From JAPOUP01 sp965201085 (lineage in GTDB: Bacteria; Pseudomonadota; Alphaproteobacteria; Rhodobacterales; Rhodobacteraceae): a stretch of 64,000 nucleotides of DNA. Below are positions 1 through 9,231 of the stretch, piece by piece; the first letter of the stretch is position 1, and every line of letters begins with the position of its first letter. Under the pieces are notes generated by a model that was given only the letters and a program-made list of their open reading frames with translations, did not search any database and was not told where the DNA came from. The position numbers were made by a program, and so were the translations under genes. The stretch covers positions 1 to 64,000 of the forward strand of contig CBDAVS010000029.1 in assembly GCA_965201085.1 (NCBI GenBank), given 5' to 3'.

Positions 1-218
1 TCCCGCCAATGGATAGAGTGAGGCGGATGACCGACGATTTCGTCTTTGGAGAGCGTTGATACCGTGTCAGGGTTCAAGGCGGTAGTCACCTCATCACGCT
101 CTTGACCTTGCTAAAATTTATTCCGGATGTTTGTGTCATGCGCCAGGTGGCACAATTCTCGGCTGCCATAACAAACGGATCGGGCCGGTTCTGGAAGAAT
201 TCTCGGAGTCTGTCATAA

Positions 219-677
219 ATGGGTGAAGTCTACTTCTATCATCTCAGGCGTCATCCGCTTGAGGCGGTGCTCCCGACGCTTGTCGAGCGCGCGCGAAGTG
301 CAGGATGGCGCGTGGCGATACGCGGCTTCGATGAAGGGCGTATGGACTGGCTTGATGAGAAACTCTGGCTCGGCCAGGGCGAGTCCTTTCTGCCGCATGG
401 TCGTGTCGGCGGTCGGTATGACGCCGTCCAGCCGGTGCTGTTGACGACCAAGGCGGAACTTCCCAACGGTGCATCCTGCGTAATTTGCATTGATGGAGCG
501 AAGGTCACTTCAGATGAAGTGCAGAAGCTTGAACGGGTTTGTATCCTATTCGACGGCAATGACGGGTCGGCGATTCAGACCGCTCGGAATCAGTGGCGGA
601 CCCTTACCAGGGAAGGATGCAGGTCGCAGTACTGGAGTCAGGAAAGTGGAAAATGGCGGAAAGAGGCGGAGCATTAG
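219..677 (+). CDS. holC: DNA polymerase III chi subunit
   Basis: The 152-residue product starts MGEVYFYHLRRHPLEAVLP and continues with RARSAGWRVAIRG, the typical opening of alphaproteobacterial HolC. A later stretch (TKAELPNGASCVICIDGA) matches the family pattern in which the second half of the fold starts after a short acidic loop. HolC is the chi subunit of the clamp-loader complex and contacts single-stranded-DNA-binding protein during lagging-strand synthesis. The length is normal for the family. The start is preceded by GGAG about 10 nt upstream. The usual upstream partner pepA cannot be seen in the first 200 bases; downstream the gene is followed within 100 bp by an IS30 remnant. Assignment is by sequence pattern recalled from the family. 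Confidence 0.88.
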   Translation: MGEVYFYHLRRHPLEAVLPTLVERARSAGWRVAIRGFDEGRMDWLDEKLWLGQGESFLPHGRVGGRYDAVQPVLLTTKAELPNGASCVICIDGAKVTSDEVQKLERVCILFDGNDGSAIQTARNQWRTLTREGCRSQYWSQESGKWRKEAEH

Positions 678-774
678 CGCTGTTGCCTTCCTTCGACCCA
701 AGGCTGGTCGTTTCCGTGTTTTGTCGGTCGGGGTGCAACGTTCTTGATGCGTTACTCGTCGCGAAGATTCGCGT

Positions 775-1464
775 CCCGTTCCGCTCTGAAGTGCAACACC
801 GTTGATGGTGGGAAGCCGCGCCGGTGGCGCGGCATCCCGCGAACCGGCCGGATAACGGCGACAGTCCCTGTGCGCAGGATAGGAGAGTGTCATGCCCGAG
901 GGCTACCGTCATCTGACCTTCGACGGAAGATGCCGGATATACGCGACGGGGAAAGGCGGGCTTTCGGACGGGGCCATCGCCGGGCGGCCGGGCCGCCATC
1001 CGGCCACCATATCGCGGGAGATCCGACGCGACGGCGGCGGGCGGGGGTCACATCCCGGAGCGCCCGAAAGAGGGCGGGGCGAAGGCGGGGACCGGCGACC
1101 GGGAAGCGGACACGGTGATCGGCGGGGGACACGGCGGTGCGGTGGTGTCGCCCGTTGACGGATGCCCGGAATTCACGCCTGTCCGACGGGTTGACGGAAA
1201 GAGGGCGGAGGCTTTCGCGCGGGCGCGGCCTCCCTGAGGCGCTTCGCCCCGTCGGCCGACGGGGGAGAGGGAATTCCGCAGGCGCGCCCGCCCGGTTTCG
1301 GTCGGGCCACCCCCTCCCTCGCCCGGACGGGCGCGCCACCTCCCGCCGCGGGGCCCTGCCGCCGCCGGGAGGCCCGGTTACGCTCCGATCCGAAGGGACA
1401 GCCGCCGTGTTCCGCGTGGAATCCGGGGCCCTGCCCGGTGTTGCACTTCGGACTGGAAGTGGGG
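775..1464 (+). mobile_element. IS30-family remnant, internally deleted (copy 1)
   Basis: Both ends are visible: TGAAGTGCAACACC at 787-800 and its inverse GGTGTTGCACTTCG at 1437-1450, each continued outward by a TTCC..TC block. From 892 a reading frame encodes an IS30-type N-terminal helix-turn-helix (MPEGYRHLTF, then RHPATISREIRR). The frame then degenerates; a few catalytic-domain words remain near 1095 in the second frame (DREADTV-like spacing) and the total length of about 690 bp is roughly half a normal IS30. The right end is joined directly to ISNCY copy 1, whose own left terminal repeat is missing. Non-functional. Confidence 0.8.
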
Positions 1465-3184
1465 CGGTAAATGACGGAATCCGCCTTGCGGGGATTCACC
1501 GGATATGGCAGTCAGGGGGCGGATTCACCACCATATACCGCGGAATCCGCCAATCCTCGCCTTCAGGAGGCCCCCATGCGCAGGGTCCGCGACACCCAGC
1601 GGCGGCCCGGCGCCCCTGACATCATGAGGATCAGACCGACCGTGAAATCGAGGGACGACATCCCGGCGATCCCGATCGGCCTCCAGGACCCCTGCAGCGA
1701 CGAAGGGACCCGAAAGCGGCTGTTCGGCTTCCGGACAGGATGGTGCTGCCCGGAAAGAGCCGCCGGGTCGGCAGGCCGGGGATGGAACCGTTGACCATCC
1801 TGGTGCCGGGGGTCGTGAAGCAGGGTCCCGGGTGCGGTTTCGACCGGCTTCAGGACCTGGCGAACGGGCACCGGACGATCCGGCGAAGGCCGGGCCACGG
1901 ATCATGGGACGGATACGGATACGGATACCGGCGTCTGGTTGACAGCGTGTCGTTCCCCTCGCCGGAGCTTCCCGCCGGGGTCGGAAGGACGGTCGTGGAG
2001 AGGGGCCACAGGGTGGCCGGAAAAAGCCTGGCGCCGCGTTGCGCGGCCGCTGTGATTCCTTCGTGGCCGGGACCGACGTCCACCATCCGACCGACCGCAG
2101 CCTGCCGATGGACGCGGCGCGGTGCATGGTCCGGGACGTGTCCCGGGCCTGCGGGGGGCTGGGCCGCCCGGCTGGCGGCGGAAGGAATACCTTTGCGGAA
2201 AGCTCCGGAAAGGCTACCTCCGGGTGGCCACGTCACGGCTCGCCAACCCGCGCCCGGGGGACGTGGAGGCGCCGCTCCGGCTCGCCCTGAAGCTGGCGGA
2301 CAGGGCGGAGGCCGGCCGCGCGGAGATCGACGGTAAGTTGGGTATCCCGGGCCCATCGGACAGTATCCGGGGCTTCATCGGCCATGTCAGGCACCGGGCG
2401 GACCTGACCGGACGGCGGATCCTGAAGGGAGGGACGATCCCGCACCGCGGGAAGGTGCACCCGATATCCAGGCCGCACACGCGCTGGATATCGAAGGGCA
2501 GGGCCGGGGTCCCGGTGGAGCCCGGCGTTCCCGTCCACGTCCCTGAGGACCGGCAAGGGTTCCTCCCGCGCCGTTCGGTGATGTGGGAGGGGAGCGACGT
2601 GGACGTGGCGGTCCCCATGGGCGGGGAGGCGCGGGCCGGTTCCCCGACCTGTCGGTGGTGAGCTTCGACCGCGGTCCGCACAGCCCCCCGGACCGGTTGG
2701 GGCCTGCCGGGATGCCGGAGCCGCCGCGATGCCCCGCAGGGGCAGGATGTCGAAGGCGGACCGCGACGCGCCCACGCCGCCGGCGGGTCGGCCATCAGCA
2801 ACCTGGAGCACCGTGGCCTCGACCGGGTGCGGAGCCACGGAAAGGAGGGTTTCGCCGGCGCCGTGGCGCTGGCGGTGCTGGCCGCGAATGCCCACCGCCC
2901 CGGCCTGATGCCGCCGGCGGGGGAGCGCCCCGTGCTCCCCGCCGCCGCCTGACCGGGGCGTCCACCGGTAAACCGGCCCATGGAAGGTCCCGCCGCTGCG
3001 GGGCCCGGACCGGCGCGCCCGCGGGCCGGCGGAGGCTCGGATGTTCACCATATGTTCCCGCCACCGGCCGTCCCGTCGAAGCCCCGGGCGGCGCTCCGAC
3101 GGGCCCGGCCAGGGCCCCGTGAAGCCGGAATCCGCCGGATTCGGCCCTGTCACCGGAAAAACACGGGTTTTCTGGCAGACACTA
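1465..3184 (+). mobile_element. ISNCY-like element, decayed, left end lost (copy 1)
   Basis: Starts inside the conserved leader (GCGGTAAATGACGG, then CACCGGATATGGCAGTCAGG) shared by all four copies in the window and ends with the terminal repeat TTTTCTGGCAGACACTA at 3168-3184. The transposase begins at 1576 (MRRVRDTQRRPGAPD) and is broken into at least three frames. Recognisable blocks include TDVHHPTDRSLPMDA around 2070, IGHVRHRADLTGRRILKGG around 2370, VVSFDRGPHSPPDRL around 2655, and a C-terminal SNLEHRGLDRVRSHGKEGF block near 2800. From memory these match DDE transposases of the ISNCY/ISDol1 type. This copy alone, with copy 2, keeps the C-terminal block. Non-functional. Confidence 0.75.
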
Positions 3185-3325
3185 TTTAGGGGACCATTGT
3201 CGGTTTGTCGTTCAAAGATCTGTTGCGTCGTGCAATATCCGCTGGTGCGGTGATACATCCACGAAAATTAACGGGCAGGCCGGTAAACCCGATCCGCGAT
3301 GGATCGGATAGGAGAGAAAGTACCG

Positions 3326-4429
3326 ATGAACAAATCTTCCAGCGGAATGGAACGACCCCGGCTTGCCATCGTCGGAGCGGGTTTTCTGGGATCCGATCTC
3401 GCGAAAGCCCTTGAGCGAGATATGGATGTGACATTGATCGAGCGTGCGAGCCATTTCACGCACACTCCAGCCATGATCAGAGCGATGATTGAGCCTGATC
3501 TGCTGGATAGAGCCTTGATTCCCTACGAAGGACTGTTGGCCCGTGGGCAGGTAGTGCGTGCCGAGGCGATCGCGGTCGACGGTGATGGCGTGACGCTGGC
3601 CAATGGTGAACGGATTGCAGCCGATTACATCGTAGTGGCTGCAGGTTCGGCCAATTTCGCGCCATTCAAAAACGCTTCAGGGAACATCGAAACGCTGCGT
3701 TCAGACAATGATCGATGGCACAAAGCGCTGGGTTCCGCGAGGAGTGTCCTGATCGTTGGCGCCGGTGCGGTCGGTACCGAATTGGCGGGAGAGATCGCCC
3801 ATGCCCATCCCGACAAAATCGTCACGCTGGTCTCAAGACACAGTTCGCTATTTCCCGGATTTCCGCCAGGCCTTGGCAGGTCGTTATATACCAAGCTCCG
3901 AAAGATGGGTGTCCAAATTATCGTTGGCGAAAGCGCTGAGAGTTTCGTTGGCCAGCACAAGCCTGAAGGCGGTAGTGTATTGCTGTCGTCGGGACTGGAG
4001 ACCGAAGCCGATCTTGTGATTCCTGCGGTAGGGTCTCGTGCGGTCGCGAAACTTGCGGTAACGCTGCCCGGTGTGGAGTTCGATGAATCAGGTCGTGTGA
4101 TGGTTGACAGGTGGATGCGACCGTCGCGTCTGCCGAATGTCTTCGCCGCTGGCGATATGGCGGCTATCGGCGACTTGATGACGATCGTTGCGATCTCCAG
4201 CCAGAAACCTTGGCTGGTAAAGACACTCAAGGCCCTAGGCACCGGTAGGAACATTGACACCCTCAAACCTTACGCTCCGTGGGGCAGGGCTCCGATCATA
4301 CTGCCTCTGGGGTCAGAAAGGGGAAGTAGCTCCCTGATGGTGTTGACGGTAGGAAATCGGATAACCCGCATGATAAAGGGCAAGGATCTGTTTCTGACGA
4401 AATACAACAAACTTTTGGGGCGTGATTGA
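3326..4429 (+). CDS. NAD(P)/FAD-dependent oxidoreductase, NDH-2/FSP1-like
   Basis: Two-dinucleotide-binding-domain flavoprotein of about 367 residues. The first Rossmann motif (LAIVGAGFLGSDLAKAL) binds FAD, the second (VLIVGAGAVGTELAGEI) binds NAD(P)H, and the C-terminal FAD motif reads NVFAAGDMAAIGDL. The ADYIVVAAGS segment is also typical. Overall spacing resembles small type-II NADH:quinone reductases and AIFM2/FSP1-like proteins rather than disulfide reductases, because no CxxxxC redox pair is seen. The start at 3326 is preferred over an upstream ATG at 3299 because AGGAGAG lies about 8 nt before it. It stands alone between IS islands, so context gives no pathway. Electron acceptor is inferred to be a quinone, not shown. 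Confidence 0.75.
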   Translation: MNKSSSGMERPRLAIVGAGFLGSDLAKALERDMDVTLIERASHFTHTPAMIRAMIEPDLLDRALIPYEGLLARGQVVRAEAIAVDGDGVTLANGERIAADYIVVAAGSANFAPFKNASGNIETLRSDNDRWHKALGSARSVLIVGAGAVGTELAGEIAHAHPDKIVTLVSRHSSLFPGFPPGLGRSLYTKLRKMGVQIIVGESAESFVGQHKPEGGSVLLSSGLETEADLVIPAVGSRAVAKLAVTLPGVEFDESGRVMVDRWMRPSRLPNVFAAGDMAAIGDLMTIVAISSQKPWLVKTLKALGTGRNIDTLKPYAPWGRAPIILPLGSERGSSSLMVLTVGNRITRMIKGKDLFLTKYNKLLGRD

Positions 4430-4863
4430 GCCAATGTCGGTTGGGGTCTGATCCAGGCCGTCCTGGGTTTGGTGATAGATCTATGAAGATGGTTCGGCGT
4501 TGCCGCTTTTCGGTGGTTTGCGTATCTCGAATTTCCTCTTGACGGAACTTGGAAAATCTTGGCAGCGCTCGACGGTTCTTCTTTTACATCGCATGAATTC
4601 ATGGTGCCGCGATCATGACCGAATTGTGCATGTGGGCCAATTGGATACGTATTCCTCGAGCTGAATTCCCAAACGGTCCATCCGATGCGTTACCCGCGAT
4701 CAAGCGGTTCCAGATCGGTACGCAGTCACATTCCTTTCCCTCGTGACCCACATTCGGACTCCTGTCCTTGTGCTCATCAGACCCATCGGTGTCGTTCTCA
4801 TCGGCATTCCGCAGGCACTGAAACCCAGCCCGACATTTTCGGTCCATGTTCGACTCCCATGAG
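4430..4863. other. intergenic, no recognised gene
   Basis: Open frames here are short, contain no recognisable family words and look like chance frames. The short CCAGG-CCGT-CCTGG stem at about 4453-4466, just after the oxidoreductase stop, could act as a weak terminator but has no T-run. Confidence 0.4.
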
Positions 4864-5045
4864 TTATGCCCGAAAGTTGGTGACGGGGCCGGTCCTATCA
4901 GGCTGCGGCGCTTTCCTGTATTGTCCCGTCACTGAACACCCCCCCCTTATGACCTCCGGAAACCGGTTCGGCGCCGGGAGCCTGCGCCGGCTGCCCTTCG
5001 CGGACATCATGAGGTGGCGAACCATCGGAAGGGCGGTCTTTCGTC
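4864..5045 (-). pseudogene. IS256-family transposase, C-terminal fragment left of IS5
   Basis: Read on the minus strand this encodes LRRKTALPMVRHLMMSAKG and then FPEVIRGG, the C-terminal end of IS256-family (MULE-type) transposases. It continues exactly from the fragment on the far side of IS5 copy 1: the codons before the insertion give FATVRSRTRRTRGC and those after give LRRKTALPM. The segment near 4863 (GCCCGAAAGTTGGTGACGG) resembles an IS256 terminal repeat. Inactive because of the insertion and of frameshifts elsewhere. Confidence 0.75.
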
Positions 5046-5048
5046 TCA

Positions 5049-6006
5049 GAGTTTGTTCCATAAGTTGAGTGGTCCCGCAGGATGTGGCATTCCGGTTGGT
5101 GAAAGCAACCAAATCCGGAGATCGCCATGCCCTGGAACAGGACCACCCAACAGCTCCATAAGCGCCCGGACGACCACAGTCAAAACGATCTGACCGACGC
5201 CGAATGGACCATCATCGAGCCGATGCTGCCGAAGCAGGGAAGGATGGGACGGCCGCGCGAGGTCGACCTTCGGTCGGTGTTCGACGCGGGCCGGTATATC
5301 CTGTCCACGGGATGCCAGTGGCGCGCGTTACCCTCTGGATATCCACCGTTTTCCACCGTCCAGAACTATTTTTACGCATGGCGGCGGAGCGGGCTCCTGG
5401 AGCGTCTCGTGCATCGTCTCCGGGACCTCGCGCGGCGGTGTTCGGGGCGCTCCGCGGAGCCGACCGCCGCCTCGATCGACAGCCAGTCGGTGAAGACCAC
5501 GGAGAGCGGCGGGCCCCGCGGCCACCACGCCGGGAAGAAGGTGAAGGGGAGGAAAAGGCACCTGATCGTGGACGCCGACGGCACACCGATCGTCATGACG
5601 GTTCACACCGCCAACATCCAGGACCGGGACGGCGCACCGGACCTGATCGCGAAGCTGCTGGAGACGGTGCCCACGGTGTGTAGGCTGTTCGCCGACGGTG
5701 GCTACGCGGGTCCGAAGCTGCGGGACCGGCTTGAGGGGATGGGGTTGTCGAACGTGATCAGGATCGTCGAAAAACCGAAGAATGTCAAAGGGTTCACGGT
5801 TCTCTACCGCCGCTGGGTGGTGGAGCGGACCTTCGCCTGGATGGGCCGGTGCCGCCGCCTGTCGAAAGATTACGAAAGGCTCAGTGAGAACTCGCTGGCA
5901 TGGGCGCAGCTGGCCGCCTGCCGGTTCCTGCTCAGGCGGGTGGCGAGGGCGTCAACTCCATGAAAAACAATAGTTTAATGATATCAGTGACTTATGATTC
6001 AAACTC
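5049..6006 (+). mobile_element. IS5-family element, intact (copy 1)
   Basis: Imperfect terminal inverted repeats GAGTTTGTTCCATAAGT (left) and, inverted, GAGTTTGAATCATAAGT (right) bound a 958-bp element. Both ends are flanked by TCA (5046-5048 and 6007-6009), matching the TNA target duplications of the IS5 group. Removing the element and one TCA restores the reading frame of the interrupted IS256 transposase, which confirms the boundaries. One full-length transposase gene lies inside. A second copy with a one-base deletion is at 42164-43120. Confidence 0.92.
5127..5963 (+). CDS. IS5-family transposase (intact)
   Basis: The 278-residue product has the DUF4096-like N-terminus (DLTDAEWTIIEPMLPKQGRMGRPREVD) and the ISL2/IS5 catalytic core. 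The first catalytic Asp is in ASIDSQSVKTTE, the second in LFADGGYAGPKL, and the Glu in WVVERTFAWMGRCRRLSKDYE. The lysine-rich KKVKGRKRHLIVDADG block between them is also diagnostic. No frame disruption is visible, so this may be the only transposase in the window able to work. Its codon usage is GC-rich but it lacks the Pro/Arg/Gly replacements of the other IS remnants, so it probably arrived or moved more recently. Confidence 0.93.
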   Translation: MPWNRTTQQLHKRPDDHSQNDLTDAEWTIIEPMLPKQGRMGRPREVDLRSVFDAGRYILSTGCQWRALPSGYPPFSTVQNYFYAWRRSGLLERLVHRLRDLARRCSGRSAEPTAASIDSQSVKTTESGGPRGHHAGKKVKGRKRHLIVDADGTPIVMTVHTANIQDRDGAPDLIAKLLETVPTVCRLFADGGYAGPKLRDRLEGMGLSNVIRIVEKPKNVKGFTVLYRRWVVERTFAWMGRCRRLSKDYERLSENSLAWAQLAACRFLLRRVARASTP

Positions 6007-6009
6007 TCA

Positions 6010-6792
6010 GGCAGCCCCGGGTCCTACGGGTCCGGCTTCGAACGGTGGCGAACACGCTCCCGGTGACGTCGGCGGTCCCGTGGACCCGGCGGCGCCGCTC
6101 CCGCGTCCTCGGGAAGACATCGCGAAGCGCCGCCCGGAGGCCGGGCGCGCCGACGCCGGGCTCCGGCGGCTCCTCCAGGCCCCGTTCCCTGAGGTCACGG
6201 AGCGGGCCGCACCAGCCGTCCGCGTTCCCGCGGAACCCGTCCATGACGGCGGGGACGTCCTTTTCGCCATACCCGTCGGCCCCGGTCACCGCGGGCATGC
6301 GCCGGCGGCCGCCGTCCGGACGGGGCGTGAGGCAGCCCCCGTCCACCCATACGTGGACGAAGCGTTGCCCGCCTAGGTCGCGCTTCCGCTAGGTCCCGCA
6401 TTCCTCCTTCCAGGTCGCCCCGGCCCCGTCACCTTCGAGGAGGACAGCCCCTCCGCGTCCGGTCCGGGAAGCGCCGCGGGCGCCTCTCCGATGTCACCCG
6501 GCGGGATGCCCCCGGGATACAGCCGGTGCGGCGGGTCCCCGCCCGACTTCGCCTTTCCCGGGGCAGGGCGGCACGATGGACGACCGGAACCCGATCCCGC
6601 CGCCGTCGGCGACGCCCGCCTTTCGACCGCGGACCCGGGGGACCTCGACGGGCACCCGGCCGGTCCCCGTCATCACCTCCCGCTCCGGTGGGGTCCCGTG
6701 GCGCACCACGCACCCGCGCCCCTGTTCTTCAACGAGGTGCCCGTGCCGCGTCGGCAGGTCCGCGGCTCCAGCCTGGACGGCGGGGCCAGACG
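6010..6792 (-). pseudogene. IS256-family transposase, N-terminal and central fragment
   Basis: On the minus strand, 6799-6494 reads VVRHGTPPEREVMTGTGRVPVEVPRVRGRKAG and then GFRSSIVPP, the N-terminal domain of IS256-family transposases. A second frame (6346-6010) reads MPAVTGADGYGEKDVPAVMDGF, FRGNADGWCGPLRDLRERGL and VFPRTRERRRRVHGTADV, ending FATVRSRTRRTRGC at the IS5 junction. The first few residues are missing where the IS4-type element begins at 6793. Several hydrophobic positions are replaced by Pro, Arg or Gly. Together with 4864-5045 this was once a single IS256 element on the minus strand. Confidence 0.78.
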
Positions 6793-7589
6793 CTGTCACT
6801 TACGCATACCTGACCAGTGATCGGATCCGTGCGAATCGGGGACCATGTATTTTGGTCCCGGACAGGTCAGCGCCGAAACGGTCGAGTGGCTCGGGGAGGA
6901 GTGCCGCGGAGGTGGCGTCACGCGTTCGTGCCTCGCCCGGGAGCTGGGCGAGCGGGAGGGCTGGCTCACCCGCGACGGCAGGCCGTCCGTCGTCACCGGG
7001 ATGGGCGTCCTTCCGCGGCTGGCGGAGGCGCCCGGTCTGACGCTGCCGGAGGTGGCTTGGCGACGTATGGCTGGAACCTCTTGCGGAAGCTGACCGTCCC
7101 GACCGGGAATCCATGATGGAGAGGCGCCGCCCGGAGGGCTGGCGGCGCGTTCCGCGCGGGCGGCCGCGCCACTGGACCGCGTGCGGCGCCCACGGTCGCC
7201 CCGGTGGGCCGGGCTTCGTTCCGGCGTCAGGCCGGCCCGGCCCGCGGGACGCCTTCATAGGTCGGTTGGCGCGGGCGCTCATCGCGGACATGGGCCTTGT
7301 CCTGAACGGCCACAGCCTGCCCGTCAGACCGTCGGTGAGGGTGCGCGGCCCCGCGTCGCCGGCGCTGTGGCCGGCGGTGGAGCGGGTGGCGGACGACCGG
7401 GAGGCGCTCCACGGGGCGCGTCCGGTCCTCGCCGCTGCGTGAGGGCTGGCGCGGGGTCCTGCGGGTGGAGCGGGAATACGCGCGCGGCTCCCGTCCGGAC
7501 GGTCGCGTCCGCCGCCGGACCGCGGCGATGGGGGCGGTGTGGACCGCGAAGCTCGGGGCGCCGGCGCCGGAACCGTTTCCGGGCCGGGC
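6793..7589 (+). mobile_element. IS4/DUF4338-type element, truncated
   Basis: Begins with CTGTCACTTACGCATACC, the same terminal repeat as the nested element at 46365, and the two share about 100 bp including the start codon region. From 6845 the frame gives GGGVTRSCLARELGEREGWLTRDGRPSV, the N-terminal module found in DUF4338 (DruA-like) and some IS4-group transposases. From about 7230 a second frame gives RDAFIGRLARALIADMGLVLNGHSLPVRPSVRV followed by a block that resembles the DUF4338 core. It is frameshifted and its right end is missing, where ISNCY copy 2 abuts. DUF4338 assignment is from memory of the family. Confidence 0.55.
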
Positions 7590-9033
7590 ACGCCGGTCCG
7601 GGCCACGCAGCGGCGGGACCTTCCATGGGCCGGTTCACCGGTGGACGCCCCGGTCAGGCGGCGGCGGGGAGCACGGGGCGCTCCCTCGCCGGCGGCATCA
7701 GGCCGGGGCGGTGGACGTTCGCGGCCAGCACCGCCAGCGCCCCGGCTCCGGCATCCCGGCAGGCCCCAACCGGTCCGGGGGGCTGTGCGGACCGCGGTCG
7801 AAGCTCACCACCGACAGGTCGGGGAACCGGGCCCGCGCCTCCGCGCCCATTGGGACCGCCACGTCCACGTCGCTCCCCTCCCACATCACCGAATGGTGCG
7901 GGAGGAATCCGTGACGGTCCTCAGGGAGGCGGACCGGAACGCCGGGCTCCACCTGCACCCCGGCCTTTCCCTTCGATATCCAGCGGGTGTGCGGCCCGGA
8001 TATCGGGTGCACCTTCCCGCGGTGCGGGACCGTCCCTCCCTTCAGGATCCGCCGTCCGGTCAGGTCCGCCCGGTGCCTGACATGGCCGATGAAGCCCCGG
8101 ATACTGTCCGATGGGCCCGGGATACCCAACATACCGTCGATCTCCGCGCGGCCCGCCTCCGCCCTGTCCGCCAGCTTCAGGGCGGGCCGGAGCGGCGCCT
8201 CCACGTCCCCCGGGCGCGGGTTGGCGAGCCGTGACGTGGCGACACCGGGACAGGGCCTGCGGAGCGTTCCGCAAAGGTATTCCTTCCGCCGCCAGCCGGG
8301 CGGCCCCAGCCCCCCGCAGGCCCGGGACACGTCCCGGACCATGCACCGCGCCGCGTCCATCGGCAGGCTGCGGTCGGTCGGATGATGCACGTCGGTCCCG
8401 GCCACAAAGGAATGACGGCGGCCGCGCAACGCGGCGCCAGGCTTTTTTCCGGCCACCCTGTGGCCCCTCTCCACGACCATCCTTCCGACCTCGGCGGGAA
8501 GCTCCGGCGAGGGGAGCGACACGCTGTCAACCGGACGCCGGTATCCGTATCCGTATCCGTCCCATGATCCGTGGCCCGGCCTTCGGCCTTCGCCCGATCG
8601 TCCGGTGCCCGTTCGCCAGGTCCTGAAGCCGGTCGGAACCGCACCCGGGACCCTGCTTCACGACCCCCGGCACAGGGACGGTCAACGGTTCCATCCCCGG
8701 CCTGCCGATCCGGCGGCTCCTTCCGGGCAGCACCATCCTGTCCAGAAGCCGGAACAGCCGCTTTCGGGTCCCTTCGTCGCTGCAGGGGTCCTGGAGGCCG
8801 ATCAGGATCGCCGGGATGTCGTCCCGCGACCTCACGTTCAGCCTGATCCTCGTGATGTCGGAGGCGCCGGGCCGCCGCCGGGTGTCGTGGACCCTGCGCA
8901 TGGGGGCCTCCTGAAGGGGAGGATTGGCAGATTCCGCGGCATACCCTGACTGCCATATCCGGTGATTCTTCGCAAGGCGAATTCCGTCATCTATCGCGAA
9001 AAATCCGTGACTTGGAGGTTTTCTGGCGGACAT
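7590..9033 (-). mobile_element. ISNCY-like element, decayed (copy 2)
   Basis: Inverse orientation relative to copies 1, 3 and 4. The left-end terminal repeat reads TTTTCTGGCGGACA at 9019-9033 on the plus strand and the conserved leader follows inward. On the minus strand the transposase starts at 8901 (MRRVHDTRRRPGASD), moves to a second frame at 8522 (MSLPSPELPAEVGRMVVERG, then HSFVAGTDVHHPTDRSLPMDA) and includes VVSFDRGPHSPPDRL and a C-terminal AANVHRPGLMPPARERP block. The 3' terminal repeat is absent: similarity to copy 1 stops at about 7590, where the truncated IS4-type element begins. Non-functional. Confidence 0.75.
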
Positions 9034-9231
9034 TCGAATAATGGCAATCGACCCATGAGCGTGGAAGAAACCGGTATCATTGTCGGTGTTCGGGCTGGCC
9101 GCGTCTCATTTGGCAGCGGTGTGTTTCCGCGGGTGTTTATCGAAGCGAACATCCGCGATAGCGCCGGAAATCCGGTCAGATCCGAAAGGAAGTGTCGCGG
9201 CCAGGCTTCAGGTCTGAACTCTATATCGGGA

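Noticed and set aside
4780..4860. tRNA-like TTCGACTCCCATGAG string
   Set aside because: No matching acceptor or D arm can be folded around it.
5999..6820. Long plus-strand open frames in GC-rich DNA
   Set aside because: They are shadows of the minus-strand IS256 remnant; the plus-strand products are Arg/Pro/Gly-rich with no family words.
6845..7560. DruA-like sequence as a Druantia defence gene
   Set aside because: The N-terminal module is shared with an IS4-group transposase in this window and the left end matches that element's terminal repeat; it is a truncated, frameshifted IS, with no other Druantia genes.
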